Notes under the pieces: model-generated
Seen by the model: only the letters and a program-made list of their open reading frames with translations
Told to the model about the DNA's origin: nothing
The model's database searches: none
Shown: positions 11,120-21,748 of the stretch, one piece after another
How positions within the stretch are numbered: position 1 is the first letter of the stretch
Layout: the number at the start of each line of letters is the position of its first letter
Translations under genes and position numbers: made by a program
NCBI GenBank assembly: GCA_020284085.1
Contig: JACEVL010000062.1
Location: forward strand, 3,031,110-3,095,109
DNA from: Aporrectodea caliginosa
Taxonomy: Eukaryota; Annelida; Clitellata; Crassiclitellata; Lumbricidae
Length of the DNA: 64,000 bases
Direction of reading: 5' to 3'

Positions 11120-12108
11120 CCCTCAGGCTATCAAGGTTTTTTGTGACATCGGCTACCAAGGGGGGGGGGTGGTTACCACCACCACCCCGTGGATTTCGTG
11201 TTTGGTTTCACATATCATATCTTGTAATACAGCAATGGATTCATCATTCAATTCTGTACAAAATGGTATATTTAGTTGTACATTATGTGAATGCACCTCG
11301 AAATTACACAACTTTTAACAACGGAACCGATAATTAGCGATATTTTATATTATTGCGTACATCTTGTACTTGTTATATAAACAAATATAAGATTAGGCTA
11401 TGTGTGTTTTGAAACTGATCTATGTATCCAAGATACACACATACATTCCTACACATGTTTATATACGTATAAATATACATCATACATATATATCCATTCA
11501 TATAATTATATATATATCGGTTTACGTTGTGATGCTGTATTCAGCCATTTTCACACAGATTACGCGTATTATTATTTATTTTGATCACTTCCGGTATTCA
11601 AAAGACAAAACTGTAAGTATGCAAATGAAGCCCTACATTCCCTCTAAAGATTTGTATATTTGCTTCTCTTCCAGGAAGACAAATGAATACGCTACAAACA
11701 AAAAACTAAGGGGGGAGTGCTTCTATTCAGCCATTTTTCACGCATATTACGCGTATTATTATTTATTTTGATCACTTCCGGTTTTCAAAAGACAAACATA
11801 TAAGTATGTAAATGAAGCCCTGCATACCCTCTAAAGAATGGTATATTATTTTCTCTTCTAGGAAGAATAATCAATAAGCTATAGTCGAAAAACTAAGGGT
11901 GGTGGTATCCACCCCTCTGGTGCCTCGGGTATATCGGGTATAACTTTTGAATGGCCTGGGCTACCACCATTATGTTTACCTCAAAATGTGCGCCAATGAA
12001 TCTGCTACAGCTACTTAAAATGTAAAACTTATATTCCATATGAAAAAAAATTTATGCATAAAAACGTAGGGGAGGTGTGGTAACCACCCCCCCTTGGTAG
12101 CCCGAGGG
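11120..12108. mobile_element. piggyBac-like non-autonomous element with TTAA targets
   Basis: The element starts CCCTCAGGCTATCAAGG and ends, reverse-complemented, CCCTCGGGCTACCAAGG. TTAA flanks both ends (11116-11119, 12109-12112). CCCT termini plus TTAA duplication are the piggyBac hallmark. Subterminal inverted blocks (GGGGTGGTTACC / GGTAACCACC) extend the similarity. The 989-bp interior has no transposase but carries a 140-bp direct repeat. Assigned to piggyBac by termini only. Confidence 0.78.
11535..11872 (+). repeat. Two ~140-bp direct repeats inside the piggyBac-like element
   Basis: The segment starting TATTCAGCCATTTTCACAC at 11539 recurs at 11727 as TATTCAGCCATTTTTCACGC. Both continue through TTACGCGTATTATTATTTAT, CACTTCCGG, AAATGAAGCCCT and the CTCTTC-AGGAAGA region. 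The period is about 188 bp and the copies are about 90% alike by eye. It probably arose by internal duplication in the transposon. Confidence 0.75.
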
Positions 12109-12112
12109 TTAA

Positions 12113-14784
12113 TACGATCAGGCGGATCAGCCGATACATATCGACATTAATTATTACCGTATATCACGGTATAGGCCTACATGGCATTAACTCGATCAAT
12201 CCTCTAAAAAAATAATTTTGCAAGCCGCTTGAAGTCTTAGTCTTTAAGGTTTAATGGACTGGTTAATCAAGAGTATAAAATCGAATCACTTACGTATGCA
12301 TATTCGTCTTCTGTCTTCCACTTCAAACATCTTCAATGCATACCTCATTCGTCTTCAGGTATTTTTCAGCTTGCTTCAGAATGGCTTCTTAAATGAAATA
12401 AGACAAAGCAATGCTCTTGCATGGCCACTCTATTCTGCGGGATCTATTTGTCTATAGTCAAATAATACCTATGACGCCATAATTCGCTTCAGTCTTCTTG
12501 GTTACACAAAAATGACGTCTTTGGTCCAAAAGTATTATCATGACGTCAAATTAGACTTCTTAAGGGGAATCTACATTCATGGACCTATTCGTGGACGCCT
12601 GTATAGCCTAATAGCCAGCTATGATAAAGACGTTAGAAGTAACGACCATATTCATTGCCTTTTAGATACAGTATCTAGAAGACAATGACCTATTTCGTAT
12701 ATGAAAATGACGTCATAATGCTGCATGGTTGCAACATGAGCCATGAAAACAGAAAATTAGAGACAACGGAAAGAGTCCGTCTAACTATGTCTGCGTCTGG
12801 CTGTCGTTCATCTGTCCATGCACAGACGCCTACATAATAATAGAGCAACTATTATACAGGAATCCATGTTCCACATAGCGACTGTGCATAGTGTTTCTGT
12901 TTATCTGTCTATCATCAACTCATCATCATATTCGTTTATTGTGTTAACAACAGACATAACGCTGTAGGTGTACATAGATAATAAAATACAGCCCGTAAAA
13001 ACAAAGTTTTTACTATATCCATCTAGTATCCTATAATGCGTCTTATGAAGCAGTTACCTCTACAAATATATAGTCCGCGTTCATTTTACAACATAGCGTC
13101 CGTTTAATGAGGCAGCGCACCTGTTTTTGTTGCGGCCAATGGCAACACTGGCCAATGGCAACGCTGCGTATGGGAAAAGGGGATTCCCCGATTCGAAAAG
13201 TTGAGTCCTCGATTCTATAAGCTAGCCTTTTTTGGGGAGCTGAAATTTTTATAGAATGAAATGTCTCCGAGGGCGAGTCTATCTGCCAAGTTTCATGACG
13301 ATTGAATGATTGTAAGTGATCGAATTAGTCGTCGAAAGATTTGACTTTTTAGCCTGTGGCTCAAACATAGTTACAAGATTTCCGTAAGTTAAACTAGATG
13401 GATAAAAATACATCTAGATATATTATTATATAATATAAAGTAATAATAGCTTAGTAAGAGTTCAGGGATAACATACGAGATATAAAATTTCGTGAGTCCT
13501 CGTCTCTCTATATATAGGCATATATATACTCTACAGTCTGTCCGTCGGCCACTCCGCTGCTATGGCTTTCGGCTGCTTGTTTGTCTCCATTTCTGTCATC
13601 TGTTGATCTTTTCGACTGTCTCACGGCTTGTTTCACACAAGGACAGAGACCGACAGTATAAAGGACCTTCAAAATTTTACTTTGATTTGGAACGATTTGA
13701 CGTTTTAATGTAGAACGGACCTGAACGGTCCTGAGTTATCGCCGCCACATAGGCCCCTATATATGTAACAAATCAAAATCACGAACAACAGAGGCAGTAA
13801 AAGAAGGGAACACACGCCGTAAAATTTTCTCACCCTTATGTAATACTTCTTTTTCTAATTTACTTTCATATTCACTTCTTACTTGCATTAAATAACTTTT
13901 TCATATAATAATTTCAACTTTTACCGGACTTCCTTACTTAGTGGCCGATTATTTTCGGTCGTTGAAATGACGATGATAAAATTTCTGTCAAAGCCTACCT
14001 TACGAATGATTTCTTTTTTACTACGATGATCGACTGACGCGGCAACTACAGTTGGTCGTCACATTCTTCACCATCATCATCGTTGTCTTTCGTCATCTTT
14101 TCATCGTTCTTGTCGCATTCCTCGATAACTTTCGCTGTCTTCTCTGTCTGCAGCCTTCGACAGAAAGTAATCGGATTAGAGAACAAAGGAAAATTACATC
14201 ATTTTGCGATGACGTCATATTTAGGTATTGTGACGTCAAGCGAACTTATATTGTAAGAAAAACATTCGCAACGGGTGCAGTAATCTTTTATGTCACAACT
14301 TCATCGGCGTCATTCTACTTATATCTAAGCTGCGAATTCTATGTAACAATTAACGTAGGTCTAGCCTAACATCAAATTAAATTGTAATATGGAGTACGCA
14401 GTATTTAAATTATGAGCACAATAAACACGAATCGTTAACTTTGGTTTAGCTAGGTTTATTGCATTTGATTTTGAACCGTTTTGTGTTGCATGTTTGTCAA
14501 GAAACGGTGTGCTTTAACCGAATCAGTCCAGGCGGATGTTTTTAGATAACATCGACTCAACGGTGGCGCTATATAAGTTCTGGTGTCAGCTTAAACGGGC
14601 GAACATTAATCTCATAAGACTCTATGTTTTCAGTTTTCTATTTTTGATCTCTTTCTTTGAAAATCAAAGTCTTTACATTGCTGGCGTTGCTGCAGATAAT
14701 TATGATCTTTATAAGGTTGATTTTCTCCCTCTGCCTCTGCTTTAGGCCTACTGGTACCCAAACTCAGCTGAGCGTAGCCATGTC
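12113..14784. other. No gene recognised (2.7 kb); several CRE motifs
   Basis: Only short unconvincing ORFs occur. The region stands out for four perfect palindromic TGACGTCA octamers (12541, 12708, 14210, 14231). It also has a near-duplicate GGCCAATGGCAAC at about 13134-13165. No exon with good splice sites or coding bias was found. Confidence 0.4.
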
Positions 14785-14830
14785 CACAATTGTATTGTAT
14801 TGAGACATTATTTGTAAAGCGCCTCTAGTA
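14785..14830 (-). mobile_element. LINE 3' tail, left part of an interrupted minus-strand copy
   Basis: On the minus strand this reads TACTAGAGGCGCTTTACAAA followed by an (AATAC)-like tail, the same tail as after the LINE stop at 1452. The copy is cut at 14830/14831 and resumes at 15522 (GTGAACCGTTCAG). An uninterrupted relative lies at 18925-19110, where GCGCCTCTAGTAGG runs straight into GTGAACCGTTCAG. Confidence 0.78.
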
Positions 14831-15521
14831 TTCTCTTTTCCTAAACATAGATATCACTCAAATAAACCGCCTCCAAGCAATTCAGAATGCCCTAGCCCGT
14901 GCTGTCACCAAAACCCCCAAATACCATCACATCACTCCTGTCCTCGAATCACTCCACTGGCTCAAAATTCCTGAACGAATAGAATACAAAATCATCTCAC
15001 TCACGTACAACACACTTCAAACCTCCCAGCCCTCCTATCTCCGTCAGTTGTTCACGATCCAGCCACTTCGTCCAACCCGCTCCTCCTCCTCCCTAACACT
15101 GCTCCGCCCTTCCGTCACCTCATCATTAAAATTTTCCAATCGCTCCATAGCCATAGCTGTTCCACCTCTTTGGAACAAACTTCCGCCAGCACTACGACAA
15201 ATATCTGACCCATCCTACGAAGTCACCAAAACTCCACCTCTCGCATTCTCTCCACAGGTCTTTCACTCGAAACTGAAAACCTTGCTTTTTGACAAATCCT
15301 ATCCTGAATCCAACACTTCTCCCTGCCTACCTCGCCGTCTGAACACCAAACACCATCCACCTTAGCCGCCTGCCTGTCTGCCTGCCTGACTCTCTGGATT
15401 TTGACCCCTGCCTATCGATTTTGATTTTATTGAGCGCCTGTGAATAAGCTGGTTCCCGCGACTTCGCTTTTGTGGGCGCTGTAGAAGTTCCGAGTTTACG
15501 ATTACGATTACGATTACGATT
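14831..15521 (+). mobile_element. LINE (L2/CR1-like) 3' copy nested in another LINE
   Basis: The plus frame is open from about 14838 to the stop near 15365. It includes LQAIQNALARAVTKTPKYHH, VLESLHWLKIPERIEYKIIS and SIAIAVPPLWNKLPPALRQ, ending FHSKLKTLLFDKSYP, the C-terminal region of an L2/CR1-type RT. A non-coding 3' UTR with CCTGCCTGACTCTC and GAATAAGCTGGTTCCCGCG follows, and an (ATTACG)n tail closes it at 15521. It is 5'-truncated. Relatives of the tail occur near 31088, 31560 and 52832. Confidence 0.82.
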
Positions 15522-15930
15522 GTGAACCGTTCAGAGGCACTCCCAGTGCGCAAGGCCACGAGAGAAGGAAAAGGTTTTGAGAAAAGTAAAGGAGGAGGAG
15601 AGAAATGCCAGCTAGAATTTGAGAGCGAGTAGATGGAGACAGTACATTCCAAAGAGAGGGACCAACTGAGGCACAGGACTGGTACTGAGCCATAGCTGTT
15701 CTAGTATGAGTAACTAGAAGATCAAGTCTGTTTGAAGAGCGGAGTGAAGAGGCTGAAAGAGGCTAGATATTTCGGGCAAGAACCCGTTACGCCTTGAAGA
15801 CCAGAATGAGGATTTTGAATTTAATTCGAGCAGAGAGAAGAAGACATTGCTTCCTTTAATCTTTTCAATCCATTTAAACGTGTATTTTAGATTACCAGAA
15901 ATTGCACGAAACACTATCAATATGTGCAAA
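15522..15930 (-). pseudogene. LINE ORF C-terminus, right part of the interrupted minus copy
   Basis: The minus strand holds a LINE C-terminus: LVALRTGSASERFT appears at 15575-15535, preceded by degenerate FSKPFP sequence. The trailing part resembles the minus copy at 18960-19110. It is the body of the LINE whose tail is at 14785-14830. Coding is broken and the inner end near 15930 is approximate. Confidence 0.65.
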
Positions 15931-16563
15931 AACGTCAGCTTCTGGGGGACTTCCGTTTACTGTTAAGCAGCGTGCTTCATTTTTTCGTAGAATTTCTTCA
16001 ACTGGAGATTGTCGTTTCAGCTGTAGGATACATTTTGTTCTAAATTAAACTTATTTGTATTTTAGTCACGCATTTTGTTATTCAGCTGAATAATTTGTTT
16101 TTCAACCAATTAGCTTCAACCAGACTTTCCATTTTCAATTGATCACTTTTTAATCTGAATTTTTTTAAATTAGACATTGTTCAATGAATAGCTTGTGCTT
16201 ATTCAAAAGGAAAGCACTTTCACGAACTCAACATTTTACTTTCCAATTGGACACTTTGCTCTGACCATGTAGCATTGTGTTTTTCAATTGAACTTTAGGA
16301 AGAAGCTGTGTCTAAGTTTCGGAAAATTGTTTGTACAAAGCGGTGAAAGTTCTAGGTGTGTGCTTCTGCTTTAACATTACATTACGTTGTAGCATAATAT
16401 AAGTTGGAGTATAATTCATTAATCTTATTCTTGCAGACTATTATTATAATCTAATCTGAAGATTTCTGTGTATTATCAAAATACACAAAGAATCAAAAGT
16501 AAGCGATCTGCATTCTTAGCTGGTAATCCTTTGGATTGAACCAGTCGAGACCAAACGGGGGTA

Positions 16564-16734
16564 CATGGGCGTATTCAGGGGTGGTTTTACGGGTTAAAAC
16601 CCCCAAATAAGTATCCCAAAAAATTTTATATGCTGTTACATGCGAAATACCAAAAAAAACATAATTTTTGCGACCATCTCCAATGGAACCCCCGAAATTT
16701 AAACTCCCCGAAAAATTTCCTAGCTACGCCCATG
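16564..16734. mobile_element. 171-bp hAT-like MITE (family A)
   Basis: Ends read CATGGGCGTA.TCAGG and, inverted, CATGGGCGTAGCTAGG. CGGGGGTA is duplicated exactly at 16556-16563 and 16735-16742. The interior contains AAACCCCC and GGGTTTT blocks. A second copy of the same length lies in opposite orientation at 25951-26120. It sits about 250 bp past the IkB polyadenylation signal. Confidence 0.85.
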
Positions 16735-16980
16735 CGGGGGTAATTATGGATCAGATGACTACTGTAGACAAGGGGTCATCAAAAAGTAAGAGTTTAGTCC
16801 GGACCTGAATAGCACCAGAGAGCCGGAATAGTAGACAGATAGGGAAAGTGAATTTCAGAACCTGAGATCAGAATCAGCGTTGAAGAAAGTCCAAGAGTTC
16901 AGTGTTTTAAGAGGATAGTCTAATAGGATTAAACTTAACTCCAAATGAAATTAACAATCCAATGTATGGAGTTCTCTCCG

Positions 16981-16986
16981 TTTATT
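16981..16986 (-). other. Candidate polyadenylation signal of the IkB gene
   Basis: TTTATT on the plus strand is AATAAA on the minus strand. It lies about 850 nt after the IkB stop and would give a long but ordinary 3' UTR. Other weaker signals may exist; transcript data are absent. Confidence 0.45.
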
Positions 16987-17833
16987 TACACTTTACAGGA
17001 ACATTACATAAGAAACAAGACCAATGTCAAAGAACTTTTTCCATGAAATGAATGTACAAATCATTGTCATCTGCAGTTTCTTGCCTCCTACATCCAGTCA
17101 AAATGCATGAATCACTGAGTTATAGTAAACTGTTGCACTTTCTACACATGGCCCATATAGCAGAGACTTTTTCGTGTATCCCAGAATCACAGAAATGTCG
17201 CCAACGACCGTCGAGTAGCTAGACTATAATGCTAATAACCTTCAGTTTATCTACAGAATCTCAGTTCTAGATTTTGCAGTGAGGATCTCTGTATAATATC
17301 TCGCAAAGCAAACGTTTTCAGCAGAACAATTCCTAGAGATAATAATGCAAATCCACACGCATAGCACATTGTTTCATATACAAAATATATGCAATATGTT
17401 CAGAGCGTTAGACATTTGCATGGTATGGTCTTGCTTCAGCTCTAGAAACTCACTGTCTTTCAGATGATTTGAACTCGTTTAGTCCATCTTCAAAGGCGGG
17501 CATTAATCCACTTACACACTGTTAAAGAACGCAGCAGCTAATGCGGTTATCTAAGCGATGAAACCGTGTAACCAAGGCACATGCATTGACGTCGCACCTA
17601 ACGTAACAGTCGTCTGAAAGACACCACAGCACCAAGTAACTTGAAGTAAGTATAGGCCTGTGTGTAGGTTATAAAATATTAGACAACAACCGCAAATAAA
17701 CACGACCGTTAATCCAACGATAAACCTCGTACGCTCTGCTCTTCTTCGCCTCGGTTTCGACCATTCAAGCGAATCACGTTCTACAATGCCTCTCGGTTCA
17801 TTACTTGGTCAGTGTATTTGTGTAGAGCTATTT

Positions 17834-18073
17834 TTACGCTTGAGGTGGCGGCCAATCGTTGAAGACGACTGGGTGAGCGCCAGCCGATAGAAGCCTCTGT
17901 ACTATATGTGTCTGTTGAGTGAGGTATGCGAAGTGGAGTGCAGTGTATCCGTCGTAGGTCGGTTCGTCTATGATGAGTTCAAATGAAGCAGGTAGACTTA
18001 ACAGGTAGTCGAGCAACTCGAGGTTCGATGATATGACGGCTCGGTGGAGTATGGTACAACCTCGTGTCAGCTC
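17834..18073 (-). CDS. NFKBIA-like: IkB gene exon 4: ankyrin repeats 5-6 and C-terminus
   Basis: Acceptor tactatttccag|GAGCTG starts residue 413. Repeats GCTILHRAVISSNLELLDYL and GYTALHFAYLTQQTHIVQRL follow, with a short tail VVFNDWPPPQA and stop TAA at 17836-17834. There is no long acidic PEST tail after the last repeat, unlike vertebrate IkB-alpha and -beta. Confidence 0.92.
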   Translation of the reverse strand, partial: ELTRGCTILHRAVISSNLELLDYLLSLPASFELIIDEPTYDGYTALHFAYLTQQTHIVQRLLSAGAHPVVFNDWPPPQA

Positions 18074-21000
18074 CTGGAAATAGTAAACATGGGTGATGTT
18101 AGTGGTCATTAGTCTACAAAGTGACGAGTGTACATACGTTTTGTGGTGCCTGATAGGTCGGGTTGAGATTATGTGGAAATATGCACTCTCACAGACTTAA
18201 TGATGCCTTCAATTCTATTCAAGCTAAAGTGCTTAGCCACCAGTCCACATTTTCAGTTGAATTTCTAATTTCTATCACCATTGTCAAATGAGCGCAGAGA
18301 GCCACGAAGGATGGCCACAAAGGTAGGTGAGAACACAGATGGGTGAGAATACAAACGTCGGTGAGAACACAGTGATAGGTGAGAACACAGTGAAAAAACA
18401 AATAGGTGAGAACGCAAAGGCAGGAAAGAACACAGATAAGTGAGAATGCAAAAGGTAGATGAGAACAGATAGGTCAGAATGCAAAGGTAGGTGAGAACAC
18501 AGAGATAGGTTGATAACAAATAGATAGGTGAGAACACAGATAGGAGAGAACACAGAGATGGTGAGAAAACAGAGATAGGTGAGAACACAGATACAGGTGT
18601 GTGGCTTCTGCTGGACGGGTGGGTGGATAGTCGTCCTAATTCCATCGATCAGTATAGCATGAAGAGATCTATCTGATCAATCGATCGATTAGTTAATTTT
18701 GCTTTATATAATTTATTAACCTTTTGATTGACGTTAAGTCGGCAGTTTTCCATCAAATATCTGATGACGTCGAGTTGGTTTTTAGACGCCGCCAAATGAA
18801 GACACGTCTGACCTATAAACAGAAAACAAGTCTATAGCAGAAAACATAACAGAAAAGATACAGCTGTAAAAAGCATCTATAAGCTCTGTGGCAGCAATAA
18901 TCGTCATATAGATTGTATTGTATTTAAGCATTTGTAAAGCGCCTCTAGTAGGGTGAACCGTTCAGAAGCGCTCCCAGTACGCAAGGCCCCGTGAAAAGAA
19001 GCAGGTTTTGAGAAAAGCAACGGAGGAAAAGAGACTGCTAGATAGAGTAGAGCGTAGCCGTAGAGCGAACAGAAGGTAAAAGCTCACTCCAAAGAGAGGG
19101 ACCAATTGAAACAACGGAACGAGACTTATATTTCAAATTGAGAGCGTGTGATATGTGCAAGAGAAATTGGCTGTAGGCATATAATTGACCAACCTAAACT
19201 AGTAGTTTAAAACTACGATTTAACCAAGATTGTTGTTGTGCGCATATTAAACATAGTTTGGGATTTAAATAATTATTAATAAATAATTAATTGAAATAGC
19301 CTAGCCAATGTAATGCACTTTCTCATCTATATTCATGCTGAGTAAGTGATCAAAGGGACGAAATGTCCGGGGGGACTTGTCCTATGGGGAAATTCCGGGG
19401 GGGAATTCCGGAGGGAAATTCCGGGGGAAATGTTGGAGGAAATGTCCGGGGGAAATGCCCTATAGACCCGGTTACACGACAGCGACATCACTGACGGCCG
19501 TTTTGGAAGACAGCAGAAAAACTCAAACCTTTATAGTTGGGTGCATTAAATCCGAGGTCATCACTGGTCATCACAGACGCTGGACAGGAAGAGGTCAGTT
19601 CGTGGACACAGTTGAGATGTCCGTTTTCGCAGGCGATGTGTAGAGGAGTGTTTCCTCGTAGGTCGTGAACGACCCTTTTGGCGCCACGGCTGAGCAGACG
19701 ACGAATGACGGTCGGCTGACGTCTGATGGTCGCCAGGTGGAGCGGCGTCTGCTTCAGGTTGTTGGTCCGATCGAGCCACAGAGGATCTGGCGCTACATGA
19801 ATTAGGCCCAGAGCGAAGTCACTGCGTTCGGAAATGATGGCCAAGTGAAGGTTCCTGTAGACAGAACATACATCATATTATATATAGTTATTATACTGCA
19901 ATCAGTCAGCCTGTGCTGCACCGTTATACTTTCTTTATCCGGTCAGCTAATTATTAAAAACACTTAAATGCAATTCGTTCAATCATTAACGAGTGCATAG
20001 CATACAACTGGACCTCCCTTGCATAATTGACTGGAAGCTTAAGTAGAGTTGGTGGGTATACGACTACGTGTATAGAAAAGATCGAGATTTTCTTGATCTA
20101 ATCTGGTAGGCCAAGGATAATAAATTCTGTTTTGGCAGGGTTGGAATAGCAGAGGAATAGCCCCATTGAGGAGGAATAACCCCATTGAGGAGGAATAACC
20201 CCATTGAGGAGGAATAACCCCATTGAGGGAGAGTGGTGCAAGCGTTTTCTCTAGAAGTTAGAGCCTTTGCTGAAGCTCCAGTTTTGTTATTCTTATTTAG
20301 AGACAAAATGTGACGCTAGGGGTCAAAACCCGTCACATGTCGGTTTCTGACCTTTTTATTCAGTCATATTCTACAATTAATCTGCTTCAGAATACTTTTT
20401 ACAGAATGAAAATATTTATTTTTCTAACTGAAGTTATGTGCGTTTGCTTGTTTCATTGGTTTAGAATGAAAAAATCGAATAAAAAGTTTCGGAATATTCA
20501 TGTCATTAAAGTCCTCAGCAACCATTACTTGATTATTCTGCAATTGTACTGTGCAATAAAGGGTTCTATTCTGTGTCGAATAAAACAAACGGCATCAAAA
20601 TCGGATTACTACTTTGCAAGTTATGGCAAATTCACATGCAACTGCTGAGTTGAAGAATATTCTACATTGTTGACCACTCTCGCCTATTTCAGCTTCTAGC
20701 TCAGTATCTAGGAAGCGACAAGCGACGGGTTTTGACCCCTGGCTTCACAAATGACGAAAAGACACAGTTGATATATATTCTACAAGATAATTAAATAAAC
20801 AGATTGTTATGGGCATATTATGCCATATGGTGAATATCACATCTAATGCGCTAACTGCCTCTGATTGAGAAACTAGATTTTAGCTATAGATTAAGCTTTG
20901 AAATTTAGTGATAATCAAGCAAGCCGTCTTCATAGAATAGCCCCCGTCGCCTGAACGATCAAAGACGATAACATTTAATAGGGAAAGTCATTTCTAGGAA

Positions 21001-21649
21001 ATAACCAGAAATCTGGTCCAGTTACCAGAAACGGTCACACTGTGTTTTACGAATGTAAATTGCATTTGGGTTGCTCCATTCCCAATCAGCAAGTATATAG
21101 CCTATCCTTGCATGAATAAATACTTATGTGATCATTAGTATTTACTGTCAGTGACGAAGTAAAAGTAACGGGTTACTGTAGGCTATATACTTGAGTAATA
21201 GATTCGGTACTTTAAATTGTAAATTTGTACGTAAATGGAAATATTTCTACTATGGTCACGAAATAATATTTAAACAATTCTACGCTGGTTTTACCCAGTT
21301 AGGCCTTTATACAAATTAGGTCAGCCGTAAGTTACTCGTAACTTTTATGAGCTGTCCAGTCCAGTTCGTTCTGTCAATTGTTTGACATCATTCAAGTTTA
21401 AACTGAAGACTCATCTCTTCCAACTTCCCGATACCCATCGTAGCATCCTGGCTTATGGTTTCTCATAACTGTATACAGTTGATTTTGACCTGGTTTTTCG
21501 TATGGATTAGGATATTTTGAGTGAAACTTTACTGTAAGCACTCATCGACTGATGTCTTGGACATTATGAAAACGGCGCTTTAGAAGTTTTTCGATTAGAC
21601 AGATTAGAGCGAATGTACTTAATTAACAGAGTATTTTTTTCGTATTCTT

Positions 21650-21748
<99 letters not shown>

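Noticed and set aside
18219..18645. Cys/Leu/Ser-rich minus ORFs
   Set aside because: They translate the 16-bp intronic minisatellite of the IkB gene and lie between verified exons.
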